Part shown: positions 1-7,930 of the stretch, in pieces
Numbering within the stretch: position 1 is the stretch's first letter
Layout: the number at the start of each line of letters is the position of its first letter
Assembly (NCBI RefSeq): GCF_003953935.1
Contig: NZ_RXLQ01000008.1
Coordinates: 62,001 to 126,000 of the forward strand
Length of the DNA: 64,000 nucleotides
Direction: 5' to 3'
Source of the DNA: Massilia atriviolacea
GTDB taxonomy: Bacteria > Pseudomonadota > Gammaproteobacteria > Burkholderiales > Burkholderiaceae_D
The notes under the pieces: generated by a model
The model's database searches: none
The model's input: the letters and a program-made list of their open reading frames with translations, nothing else
What the model was told of the DNA's origin: nothing
Translations under genes and position numbers: made by a program

Positions 1-672
1 CTGCACTCCCGCCAGCACCAGAGCGCGCTCGATCTTGCGCTGGTCTGGGGCCATGCGCACATCGAGGCCATGCTGCGCGCGAAAAACGCGCCGTCGCTGT
101 TCGAAGGAAGCGACTGGTCGCAGGAATACGGCGGCCCCATCCTGGCATTCATCGATAGCCAGTTCGGCCGCGTCCTGCCGGTTTCCTTGAGCGCGATTGT
201 GCATGGTACGGACGTCGTGCAGCGCGTGGCCCTGGTGAACAACAACAGGAGCAAGATGCTGTTTACGGTCGGCCTGTTCAACGTACACGAACCGATGATC
301 GAACTGTTCATCGTCCTTGCGCCAGCGTGGAACATGCACGACAGCTCGGCCGCGAACCAGTTTCCGTCCGCCCTGCTGCTGTGTTTGGCGGACAGGGTAG
401 TACAAGGCTTGCATGTGGAAGAAGGCATGCTGGTGATGGCTGACGACCCTGCTTACAGCGCACTGGCCTGGCCCGCGGAGATTGCCGGATTTCAGGTCTG
501 CGACCACCAATGGGGAACCGACAGGGAGCACGAAAAGGACATCGCGGACGACGAAAAAGTCGGCCTGTGGACCCTGGCGCCCATCAAGCGCACCAGGAAC
601 GGCGTGCGCAAGTATTCACTGGAGAAAAACCGGACCGCAGGGTGGACGGCGCTGACCTTGCATCCGGCCTGA
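1..672 (+). CDS. Ankyrin-repeat protein with SUFU-like C-terminal domain (5' end missing)
   Basis: The reading frame is already open at base 1, so the start lies outside the window. The first 25 or so codons read as the end of an ankyrin repeat (ALDLALVWGHAHIEAMLR). The remaining 195 residues resemble the suppressor-of-fused domain found in many bacterial proteins: a central beta strand pair, then a run of the type 'ELFIVLAPAW' followed by a long helix. The SUFU assignment is by eye and tentative. Such ankyrin/SUFU proteins are often orphan immunity-like or regulatory proteins in proteobacteria, but nothing here proves a role. The gene ends 9 bp before the stop of the convergent gene at 682. 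Confidence 0.5.
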   Translation: MHSRQHQSALDLALVWGHAHIEAMLRAKNAPSLFEGSDWSQEYGGPILAFIDSQFGRVLPVSLSAIVHGTDVVQRVALVNNNRSKMLFTVGLFNVHEPMIELFIVLAPAWNMHDSSAANQFPSALLLCLADRVVQGLHVEEGMLVMADDPAYSALAWPAEIAGFQVCDHQWGTDREHEKDIADDEKVGLWTLAPIKRTRNGVRKYSLEKNRTAGWTALTLHPA

Positions 673-681
673 CGCGCGACC

Positions 682-1773
682 CTATTGCGTGTCGAACCGG
701 CGCAGATAATCGGCGATCGGCTCCAGGCCGACACTGGCGCGGCGCTCGTCGAGCCGGCTTTCATCCTCGACCGGACCCGGCGCCAGTTTGCCTGCGTTGT
801 TCCTGACCAACTGGCTGCCGTAAAGCTGCTTCTTGCCGTCGTAGACCAGGTCGCGGTCGATGCTGAGCGCCACGCTCGACCACGGCAGCTCGCCATCCTG
901 GGCCGCTTTCTTCATCGCCGGCAGCGACTGCTTGAGCAGCTCGGGCGGCGCATGCTGAACCAGAATCCACATGGCATGGCTGGCCTGCGCGCCAACCGCC
1001 TCGACGTCGGGCCATCCATGCCCGGCAAGAATGGCCTTGATCCGCAGCGCATGCTGTGCGTCCACCGAGCTCATCTCCGCCATGATCGCTGCGCAGTCCG
1101 GCGCCGCGGCCAGGCGCTGGCGCAGCTCCTGGTCGCGCGCTTCCATTGCCAGCAGTTCGGCCGCGAGCGCCGGCTTCTCGCCGCGCACCCGGTGCATGAC
1201 AAGTCGCGCAGGCGCGTGTCCGCCGGGCAGGGCGAGCTGGTGCTGAGCCGATGTCCAGCCCGGTGCGCGTGCGATCAACACATAGTTACCCGGCGAAAGG
1301 GCGAGCGCGTAACGGCCAGCGCTGAGATCGGCAAAGAAAACGTCGCCGCTCGCCTGACTCATTCTGCCGATCAGCAAATAGCTGCCCGCCGGCAGCGTGC
1401 CGTGTCGATCGCCGACCTCGCCAGTCACGACGGTCGCCGCTGCCGCCATCGTCAAGCGACGCGAGGTGACCGTGCTGCCTTTGTCGATGAGCACGTCTGG
1501 TATGAAGGCGGGGCCGTAGCGCCGATCGGTCGCGGTGACGCCGTAGCTGCCCGCAGGCAAATCGGACAGGCGGAAGCGCCCCCGCCTGTCCGTGCGCGCG
1601 ATGTGGCGTACGATCTCGCCTTGCTCGTTGCGGACGTCGCGCGCGGCATTCGCCGCCACCACGGCGTTGGCCAGCGCCTTGCCGCGCGGGTCAGTCACCG
1701 TGCCCTCCAGTACGCCGGCCTGTGCCGACAGTGCAAGCAGGCTCGCGCCAAGTCCGATCGTCCATCTGCGCAT
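682..1773 (-). CDS. Secreted carboxypeptidase-regulatory-like protein with DUF6624-type C-terminus
   Basis: The 363-residue product starts at an ATG preceded by AAAGGGA and has a signal peptide (MRRWTIGLGASLLALSAQA). Residues ~20-185 look like one or two Cna-B/CarboxypepD_reg beta-sandwich domains (GTVTDPRGKALANAVV..., then FRLSDLPAGSYGVTATD). The C-terminal ~150 residues have the DUF6624 pattern: VDAQHALRIKAILAGHGWP, a WILVQHA helix and a QLYGSQ motif. DUF6624 has no known activity. An upstream in-frame ATG at 1839 is rejected because it would put 22 residues in front of the signal peptide. The gene is convergent with the preceding partial gene and divergent from the sigma-54 promoter at 1909. 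Confidence 0.8.
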   Translation of the reverse strand: MRRWTIGLGASLLALSAQAGVLEGTVTDPRGKALANAVVAANAARDVRNEQGEIVRHIARTDRRGRFRLSDLPAGSYGVTATDRRYGPAFIPDVLIDKGSTVTSRRLTMAAAATVVTGEVGDRHGTLPAGSYLLIGRMSQASGDVFFADLSAGRYALALSPGNYVLIARAPGWTSAQHQLALPGGHAPARLVMHRVRGEKPALAAELLAMEARDQELRQRLAAAPDCAAIMAEMSSVDAQHALRIKAILAGHGWPDVEAVGAQASHAMWILVQHAPPELLKQSLPAMKKAAQDGELPWSSVALSIDRDLVYDGKKQLYGSQLVRNNAGKLAPGPVEDESRLDERRASVGLEPIADYLRRFDTQ

Positions 1774-1810
1774 GCATTCCCTTTCGGCCGGCGGGATTGA
1801 GGAGTGTCCG

Positions 1811-1874
1811 CGAAGTGCTTTTCGCCGCGCCGGCGTCACTATATCGCTTTCCCGAAGCGTTTTTCGCCGCCGCC
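1811..1874 (+). promoter_or_regulatory. Pair of direct repeats, candidate activator-binding sites
   Basis: Two imperfect ~22-bp copies at 1811-1832 and 1853-1874 share CGAAG, a T-tract and TTCGCCGC. Each contains a CGAA-N6-TTCG dyad. They are spaced exactly 42 bp, about four helical turns, and lie about 35 to 100 bp upstream of the -24/-12 element at 1909. This is the usual arrangement of enhancer sites for a sigma-54 activator. The role is inferred from position only. Confidence 0.4.
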
Positions 1875-1908
1875 TGCGCCGTCACGCCGATGCGCCCCTC
1901 ATGCAGCC

Positions 1909-1924
1909 TGGCACAGCGCTTGCA
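1909..1924 (+). promoter_or_regulatory. Sigma-54 (RpoN) -24/-12 promoter
   Basis: TGGCAC at 1909-1914, then a 5-nt spacer, then TTGCA at 1920-1924. This matches the TGGCAC-N5-TTGC consensus at every core position. It points at the gene starting at 1993, about 70 bp downstream, and probably drives the run of same-strand genes to 9941. A sigma-54 activator gene lies at the far end of the block (13099-14463). Confidence 0.75.
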
Positions 1925-1992
1925 ATGGATGAAGCAGGACGCGCAGCAGCACACTCTCTTCCCCGCGCGTTCGCAACGTGAAAGGGCTGCCC

Positions 1993-2595
1993 GTGAACCG
2001 TCGCCTGCTTGAATACAGTCCGGTGTTCGACATCTTCACCCACGCCGCGCCGCGCCCGGGCGAACAGGAATTCGCGCCCGGCCCGCTCTCGGACGACAGC
2101 GCCGACCTGGCGCTGGCCGCCGAACTGCTCGAAGCGCCCGATCCGGCCCAGCTGCGGCGTGTGCTCGGCCGCGCCATCGCCGGCGCCGGCGTATTGGGTG
2201 CGCGCGTGGCCCGTTCGCCCATGGGCTCCTTGCTGGTGACCGAACTGCTGCGCGCCGTGCAGCCGATCCTGGCGCCGCGCCAGCGCCCCGCGCGCGGCGC
2301 CAGCGCAAAAACGGTGAGCATCAACCTCGGTGCGCGCATGTTCGGCCTCGAACTCGAAGGCCTGAGCCCCGAGGACAAGGAATTCGTCGTGGCGCGCCAG
2401 TTGGTGCGCCTTGCCGACCAGGCTGCGCGCCACGCCGGCAATGCGCGCAGCGCGTCGCCGCAGTCGGCGCGCGCCGCCGTGCAGGCCGCAGCGCGCCGGA
2501 TTGCCCCGGGCCTGCTGCCGCATGTGCATGCGCAGCCGGCCGCGCAGGGACGCTGGACGCGCCAGGCGGGCCGGCTGGTGCTTCACGATTGCTGA
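1993..2595 (+). CDS. Uncharacterised family protein, paralogue A (GRWxRxxxxxV tail)
   Basis: The 200-residue product is the first of three paralogues in this cluster (others at 2708 and 8602). All share an acidic N-terminal helix ending near '(E/A)ELL..', a central segment, a stretch of the form 'L..ED+E...ARQLVRLA', an alanine-rich helix ending in APGLLP, and a C-terminal GRWTRQAGRLVL motif. In this copy the central glycine-rich hydrophobic segment is replaced by a shorter basic/alanine stretch, so it may not insert in membranes. The GTG at 1993 is preferred over the GTG at 1978 because AAAGGG lies 6 nt upstream of it. It is the first gene behind the sigma-54 promoter. Function unknown. Confidence 0.75.
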   Translation: MNRRLLEYSPVFDIFTHAAPRPGEQEFAPGPLSDDSADLALAAELLEAPDPAQLRRVLGRAIAGAGVLGARVARSPMGSLLVTELLRAVQPILAPRQRPARGASAKTVSINLGARMFGLELEGLSPEDKEFVVARQLVRLADQAARHAGNARSASPQSARAAVQAAARRIAPGLLPHVHAQPAAQGRWTRQAGRLVLHDC

Positions 2596-2648
2596 TCCGG
2601 ACCGATTACCGATCCGGGCGACGGGTTGTTGAAGTTCGTTGTTTCACT

Positions 2649-2690
2649 TTGTTGTTTCATCCTTGTTGTTTCATCCTTGTTGTTTCATCT
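2649..2690. repeat. 14-bp tandem repeat, three copies, in the leader of the gene at 2708
   Basis: TTGTTGTTTCATCC is repeated head to tail at 2649-2662, 2663-2676 and 2677-2690 (last base differs), with a degenerate partial copy just before (2637-2648). It sits 17 bp upstream of the next start codon, between two paralogues. It is AT-richer than the surroundings and could vary in copy number by slippage. Confidence 0.9.
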
Positions 2691-2707
2691 ATCTAGAGGA
2701 GCGCATC

Positions 2708-3409
2708 ATGCATGACATCGACCGCACGACAATGGAATATGGCCAGGAAACCTCCAGCTTCGAGGGCGAACAGTTCGAATTCGGCCAGGGCGAGTGGAGC
2801 GGCGAAACGGGTCTGAACGAACAGCAGGAAGCCGAATTCGCGCAGGAACTGCTGAACGTGAACAGCGAAGCGGAACTCGACCAGTTTCTCGGCGACTTCA
2901 TTCGCAAGGTCGGCGCCACCGCCGGCCGCGTGATCCGCTCGCCGGTCGGCCAGGCCGTCGGCGGCGTGCTCAAAGGGGTGGCCAAAAAAGCGCTGCCGCT
3001 GGCCGGTGGCGCCATCGGCGGCTACTTCGGCGGCCCGCTGGGCGCCAAGATCGGCAGCGGCCTGGCCTCGGCGGCCGGCGGCGCGCTCGGGCTGGAAGCG
3101 GAAATGAGCGGTGAAGACCGCGAGTACGAAGGCGCGCGCCAGTTCGTGCGCCTGGCCGCCGACACGGTGCAGAAGGCCTCGCAGGCGGGCGGCTCGGGCG
3201 ACCCGCGCTCGATCGCCCAGAATGCGGCCATGGCGGCGGCGCGCCAGCACGCACCGGGCCTGCTCAAACGCGGCGCAGCGGGCGGCGGCTGCAGCAGTTG
3301 CGGCGCTGGCGGCATGGGGCAGGGCGGCGCCATGGGCTCGGGAGGCGGCCGTGGCGCCAGCGGCCGCTGGAGCCGCCAGGGCAACAAGATCGTCATCTAC
3401 GGCGCCTGA
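2708..3409 (+). CDS. Uncharacterised family protein, paralogue B, with glycine-zipper segment
   Basis: The 233-residue product begins at an ATG behind GAGGAGCG. Order along the chain: acidic N-terminus (1-55), the family motif EAELDQFLGDFIRKVG, a hydrophobic glycine-zipper region (~80-130, GGAIGGYFGGPLGAKIGSG), the 'EDREYEGARQFVRLA' helix, an alanine helix ending APGLLKR, a Gly/Cys segment (GGGCSSCGAGG) and a final GRWSRQGNKIVIYG. Gly-zippers of this kind occur in pore-forming and bacteriocin-like peptides, but also in structural membrane proteins. No signal peptide is visible. I recall related proteins from many genomes annotated only as hypothetical. Confidence 0.8.
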   Translation: MHDIDRTTMEYGQETSSFEGEQFEFGQGEWSGETGLNEQQEAEFAQELLNVNSEAELDQFLGDFIRKVGATAGRVIRSPVGQAVGGVLKGVAKKALPLAGGAIGGYFGGPLGAKIGSGLASAAGGALGLEAEMSGEDREYEGARQFVRLAADTVQKASQAGGSGDPRSIAQNAAMAAARQHAPGLLKRGAAGGGCSSCGAGGMGQGGAMGSGGGRGASGRWSRQGNKIVIYGA

Positions 3410-3414
3410 CCGCC

Positions 3415-4734
3415 ATGAGCCCCTATGCCTCGTCGCTGCTCGAACAGGAGGCGCGTTCCCTGCAAACCAGGCTGGCGCGGGTCCGCCCCTTTGCCCTGAT
3501 CGAGCCCATGGTACCGGCGGCCGCGCTGCTGCCGTCGGCCCAGTCGGCGCTCGAGCGCTACCTGGTCACGGGGCGGCGCGAGCTGCAGGCGCTGGTCGCG
3601 GCCTTCCAGCACTGGCTGGCAAGCGCGAGCGCGACCGCCACGGCGGCCGAGGCGCAGCGCCGCTTCACCTTCCTGCGCCTGAAGTTCAACGCCACGCTCA
3701 CCCAGTTCGACCTGTTCAACGATGTCATCACCCAGCGCAGCGAGCACGAAAACGGGGTCTGGCTGTCGGGCCTCGACGCAGTGGCGGCCGACGCCCTGGC
3801 CCTGCCGGGCAACTACTACCGCATGCCGCCCGTGGTCTGCTACCTGGACCGGGGACCGGGCGCGGCGATCCGGCGCGCCCGCACGCGCCTGCCGGGCGGC
3901 GGCGAGAACCCGGTGGCGGTGGTGCGGGTGCCGCGCGAACGCATGATCGGCAGCGGCATCGCCTCCTCGCTGATCCACGAAGTCGGGCACCAGGGCGCGG
4001 CCCTGCTCGACCTGGTCAACTCGCTGCGCCCGCAACTGCAGGCGATGCAGCAAAGCGACAGGGCCCGGCGCGACGTGTGGCAGTGGTGGGAGCGCTGGAT
4101 CTCCGAGATCGTGGCCGACTTCTGGTCGGTCGCGCGGGTCGGCGTGGTCTCGACCCTGGGCCTGATCGGGGTGGTCAGCCTGCCGCGCGTGTTCGTGTTT
4201 CGCCTCAGTCCCGACGACCCGCATCCGATTCCGTGGATCCGCGTGATGCTCAGCTGCGCCATGGGCCAGGCCCTGTATCCGCACCCGCAGTGGGAGCGCC
4301 TGGCCACGGTGTGGCACGACTACTATCCGAGCGCCACCCTGGCGCCGGAGACGGTCGACCTGCTGGGGCGGCTGCGGCGCGGGATGCCGGCGTTCGTTCA
4401 GCTGCTGGTGCGGCACAAGCCGGCGGCCTTGCGCGGCAAGACCCTGCCCGAGGTGCTCGAGGTGGCGGCGCGCCAGCCGGCGGCCCTGTCGTCCCTGTAC
4501 CGGCGCTGGGAAAACGCGCCGGGGCAGATGTACCGCGCCCCGCCGTCGCTGGTGTTCGCGGTGCTGGGCCAGGCGCGCGCCGATGGCCTGGTCGGGCCGG
4601 AAGACGAGAATATCCTGCTGGCCAGGCTGCTGACCCACTGGGCGCTGCGCAGCACGCTCGACACCAGTTTCCTGTGCGCCTCGCTGGACGCGCGCGCGCC
4701 GGCGCTTCCCCGGGCACCTTTGACTTTCCACTGA
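3415..4734 (+). CDS. Putative zinc metalloprotein with HEVGH motif
   Basis: The 439-residue product has a HEVGH zinc motif at residues 188-192 and, about 40 residues later, SEIVADF (Glu231, Ala234-Asp235). This is the E..AD arrangement of gluzincin-type metallopeptidases. The N-terminal ~170 residues are helical and Arg-rich and the rest is hydrophobic in patches. There is no signal peptide. The start is 6 bp after the stop of paralogue B, with a weak ribosome site, suggesting translational coupling. It could be a protease that processes the neighbouring paralogues, but a degenerate scaffold role is also possible. I do not recognise the family by name. Confidence 0.7.
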   Translation: MSPYASSLLEQEARSLQTRLARVRPFALIEPMVPAAALLPSAQSALERYLVTGRRELQALVAAFQHWLASASATATAAEAQRRFTFLRLKFNATLTQFDLFNDVITQRSEHENGVWLSGLDAVAADALALPGNYYRMPPVVCYLDRGPGAAIRRARTRLPGGGENPVAVVRVPRERMIGSGIASSLIHEVGHQGAALLDLVNSLRPQLQAMQQSDRARRDVWQWWERWISEIVADFWSVARVGVVSTLGLIGVVSLPRVFVFRLSPDDPHPIPWIRVMLSCAMGQALYPHPQWERLATVWHDYYPSATLAPETVDLLGRLRRGMPAFVQLLVRHKPAALRGKTLPEVLEVAARQPAALSSLYRRWENAPGQMYRAPPSLVFAVLGQARADGLVGPEDENILLARLLTHWALRSTLDTSFLCASLDARAPALPRAPLTFH

Positions 4735-4744
4735 GGAGAATGAC

Positions 4745-6853
4745 ATGAGCAGCAAGAACAATCTGAAGGAAGCCCGCACCGGCTCGCTCGAGGTGACCGT
4801 GCACGAGGCGCAGACCGGCGCGCCGGTGGCCGCCGGCGCCATCAGCGTGTACCGCTACGCGGCAAGCGTCGACAGCTTTGAAGCGTCGCGCTGGACGGCG
4901 TCGTACGAGGCGCTGCAAGCGACCGCCGTCACCGGCAGCGCCGGCGAGGCCACGGTGGCCAACCTGGCGCCGGGCAGCTACGTGGTGGTGTACGAGCACT
5001 ATCCGCTGACCGAGCCGCGCTGCGTCAGGGTCGACGGCGGCTGCCGCGCCGTGGTCTGCTTCCAGCTGGCGCTGGAACTGCGCGCCGAACTCAGTTACGA
5101 AACCGTCGACTGCCAGGCCAATACCTGCAGCGTGGCGCGCGTGTCGGACCGGGTGGTGGCGACGATCCGCTTTTCCGGCAACCAGTCCGATCTCAAGCCG
5201 CATGTGCGGGTAATGCCCACGCCCGGCTGGATCGCGCGCGACGACGACCCGTACGTGCTCTCGCGCGTGGTGCGCCACGCCGGCCCGCAGCAGTTCGAGG
5301 CGGTGCTGGCGTTCGAGCGCCGCCCAGCGGCACTGGCGCTGGCCCCCGGCATCGAGATGGCGCCGCCGGGCGCGCCGGCCTTGATCGGCATCCGCCAGGG
5401 CTTCGTGGCCGACGAGCGCACGCCGAGTCCGATCTCGGGCAGCATCGGCGTGTCGATGACGCGCACCGAAACCGAGCCGACCGACGACCTGCCGCTGTGG
5501 ACCCTGATCCGCAACAGCACCGATGCGATGTCGTTTACGAACTACCTGAACTTCATGGATGCGCTGTTCTGCACCCCGGCCAACCGCGGCGCCGCCTTCG
5601 ACGCCAAAAGCCAGCTGTTCGAGCAGCTGCGCCAGCGCCGCGCGCTGCCCTTCAACGATTCGGAAGCCTACCGCGTGCTGAAGGTGGCGACCGAAGCGTT
5701 CGTGATGGTCAACTGCGGTGTGCTCAGCCAGCCGAACATGTTCAATCCGGTCGAAGACCAGGCCTACCTGGACCGGCGCGACATCCCGGCCACGCGCGAC
5801 CTGGAAACCACCTTCAACGCCGACTACCTGGAAACCACGGTCGACGGCACCAAGGTGCTGCCCTACCTGGCGATCATCCGGCGCAAGCTGCCCGACGTGC
5901 CGATCAACCTGCTGCGCGGGATCGAAGGGGAGGCCGACCTGTGCTTCGGCATCGTCCAGCAAAAGCTGGCCAACCCCTGCCTGCTGGAGCTGATCTGGTC
6001 CTACTGGCACGAAGAGGGCATGCTGGTGCAGACCATGAACGCGATCACCCAGCGCTTCCAGAACGTGCGCGCCTTCGGCCGCGACGATCCGCTGGCGAAC
6101 CTCGAAATCGATCCCCTGCGGCCCTTGAATAACCTGATCTGGGGTTACACCCAGGACGAACAGCATCGCCTCACGGTGGTACGGCGCAACTACGAGTACG
6201 ACCACCACTACGGCGTGCGCCTCGACGGCAAGGCGGTCCAGCATTTCCGCCCGGCCGACACGCGCTCCAAATTCCTGGAAGCCTTCCACTACCTGCTGCG
6301 CCTGTGCACCGCCTTCTACCGCCAGGACGACGACACCACGGTCAAGGCCGACGCCTTTCCGGTCCTGAACGGCCTCAAGGAAGTGCACCTGATCCTGTCG
6401 CAGGGGGCGCACAACCAGTTCGGCGACCTGCCGTCGACGGCGCGCATCGAAATGCTGATGCAGCAGTGGATGCTGGCGCGGCCCGAGTTCCGCGAGTTCC
6501 TCCCGACCCGCATCATGGTCGCCTATCCCGAGCCGTGGATGGACCGGGTCGACGCCATGAAGAAGCTGCAGGGCTGGTCCGATACCAGCGTGATGCACTT
6601 CCGCAGCCTGGCGATGTTCGGCGAACAGGTGCTGCTGTCGGTGCGCTACGGCGCCTGGAGCGATATCTACGAGCCGACCCAGGCCTTCAACTGGGCGCGC
6701 TTCTGGCGGCCGCAGATCCAGGGCTATATCCATGCCTACCGCGCCGCCACCGGTGTCGACCTGACGGTCGATGCGCGCGACCCCAAGGCGGAAGGCACCT
6801 TGCCCTCGATTCTGCTGCGCAGGCGCCTGGAGCAGCAGGCCCGGATGGCCTAG
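4745..6853 (+). CDS. Large protein of unknown function with Cna-B-like N-terminal domain
   Basis: The 702-residue product has a strong ribosome site (GAGGAGA). Residues 13-115 form a carboxypeptidase-regulatory/Cna-B-like beta domain (SLEVTVHEAQTGAPVAAG ... VANLAPGSYVVVYEHYPL). Residues 115-245 look like further beta structure. Residues ~250-690 form a long helical region rich in Trp, Tyr and acidic residues (YWHEEGMLVQTMNAI, FLEAFHYLLRLC, QGYIHAYRAATG). There is no signal peptide, membrane segment or recognisable catalytic motif. It lies between the HEVGH protein (10 bp upstream) and the PLP enzyme (3 bp downstream), so the three are probably co-translated. Function unknown. Confidence 0.75.
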   Translation: MSSKNNLKEARTGSLEVTVHEAQTGAPVAAGAISVYRYAASVDSFEASRWTASYEALQATAVTGSAGEATVANLAPGSYVVVYEHYPLTEPRCVRVDGGCRAVVCFQLALELRAELSYETVDCQANTCSVARVSDRVVATIRFSGNQSDLKPHVRVMPTPGWIARDDDPYVLSRVVRHAGPQQFEAVLAFERRPAALALAPGIEMAPPGAPALIGIRQGFVADERTPSPISGSIGVSMTRTETEPTDDLPLWTLIRNSTDAMSFTNYLNFMDALFCTPANRGAAFDAKSQLFEQLRQRRALPFNDSEAYRVLKVATEAFVMVNCGVLSQPNMFNPVEDQAYLDRRDIPATRDLETTFNADYLETTVDGTKVLPYLAIIRRKLPDVPINLLRGIEGEADLCFGIVQQKLANPCLLELIWSYWHEEGMLVQTMNAITQRFQNVRAFGRDDPLANLEIDPLRPLNNLIWGYTQDEQHRLTVVRRNYEYDHHYGVRLDGKAVQHFRPADTRSKFLEAFHYLLRLCTAFYRQDDDTTVKADAFPVLNGLKEVHLILSQGAHNQFGDLPSTARIEMLMQQWMLARPEFREFLPTRIMVAYPEPWMDRVDAMKKLQGWSDTSVMHFRSLAMFGEQVLLSVRYGAWSDIYEPTQAFNWARFWRPQIQGYIHAYRAATGVDLTVDARDPKAEGTLPSILLRRRLEQQARMA

Positions 6854-6856
6854 GCC

Positions 6857-7930
6857 ATGCTCGACTTTGCCAGCGCCCTGTATCTGGGCATGCGCCATCC
6901 CAGCGCGGAGCTGGGCGGCTGGGACGCGCTGACCCTGGGGCGGCCGGCGGCCAGCAGGGAGCCGCCCGGCGCCGCGCAGCTGGCGGCGGCGCTGGCGCTC
7001 TTGTGCGGCTGCCAGGCGGCGACCTTGCTGCCGTCGACCCTGCACCTGTTCTGCGACCTGTTCGACCTGCTGGCGCGCGAACCGCTGGCGATCCTGGTCG
7101 ACGGCGCCAGCTATCCGATCGCGCGCGCCGGGGCCGAGCGCGCGGCGGCGCGCGGCACGCCGCTCGCGGTGTTCGCGCATGCCGACGTGGAGGACGCGCG
7201 CCGCCTGGCGCGGGCCGCGCGCAGGCAGGGACGGCGCCCGCTGATCCTGGCCGACGGCTGTACGCCGGGCGCGCCGCAGCCGGCGCCGCTGGCCGCCTAC
7301 GCGGCGCTGATGCGCGAGATGGACGGCTGGCTGGTGCTGGACGACACCCAGGCCATCGGCCTGTTCGGCGCGGGTGGCGGCGGCTCGCTGCGGCGCCAGG
7401 GCGTGGCGGGGCCGCAGGTGGTGGCCGGCAGTTCGCTGTCGAAAGCCTTCGGCGCGCCGCTGGCGGTGCTGTGCGCCAGCGCGGAGCTGGTGCGGCGATT
7501 CGGGGAATCGAGCCAGGCGCGCGTGCATTCCAGTCCGCCGCCGGTGGCGTCGATCCGGGCCGCGCTGGCGGCGCTGCGCATCAACCGCGCGCACGGCGAC
7601 GATTTGCGCGCCCGCCTGTGGCGCCGCGTGGCGCAGTGGCGCGCCGGCGCCGCCAGGCACGGCATCGCGCTGCACGCAAGCGCGTTTCCGGTGCAGACGC
7701 TGGCGCCGGACCGCGATGTCGATGGGGTGGCGCTGCACGCCTGCCTGCGCCGCGCCGGGGTCGACGCGGTGCTGCAGCGCGCCGGCGCGCGCTCAGCGCT
7801 CAGTTTCATCGTCACGGCGCGCCATGCGCCGGACGACATCGAACGCGCATTGGCGCTGCTGGCGGCCTGCCTGCGCGCGCAGGCCGCAACAGCGACCACG
7901 ACAAGGAGAAACCATGAATACGGAATTTGA
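6857..7930 (+). CDS. PLP-dependent enzyme of the 8-amino-7-oxononanoate synthase fold
   Basis: The 357-residue product has the fold-type I signatures of alpha-oxoamine synthases/aminotransferases: LVLDDTQAIGLFG (Asp162/163, cofactor ring nitrogen) and GSSLSKAFGAP with the likely Schiff-base Lys196. Biotin BioF normally has a His in the DDAH position. Here it is Gln165, so ordinary KAPA synthase activity is doubtful. It is also shorter at the N-terminus than BioF (~385). No other biotin genes are nearby and it sits in the middle of the sigma-54 cluster. Plausible roles are acyl-CoA plus amino acid condensation or amine transfer on a cluster product. Confidence 0.75.
   Translation: MLDFASALYLGMRHPSAELGGWDALTLGRPAASREPPGAAQLAAALALLCGCQAATLLPSTLHLFCDLFDLLAREPLAILVDGASYPIARAGAERAAARGTPLAVFAHADVEDARRLARAARRQGRRPLILADGCTPGAPQPAPLAAYAALMREMDGWLVLDDTQAIGLFGAGGGGSLRRQGVAGPQVVAGSSLSKAFGAPLAVLCASAELVRRFGESSQARVHSSPPPVASIRAALAALRINRAHGDDLRARLWRRVAQWRAGAARHGIALHASAFPVQTLAPDRDVDGVALHACLRRAGVDAVLQRAGARSALSFIVTARHAPDDIERALALLAACLRAQAATATTTRRNHEYGI

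Noticed and set aside
4250-7738. Very long minus-strand frame opposite the metalloprotein/702-residue/PLP genes
   Set aside because: The translation is Arg/His/Gln/Ala-rich without domains, typical of the antisense of GC-rich genes.
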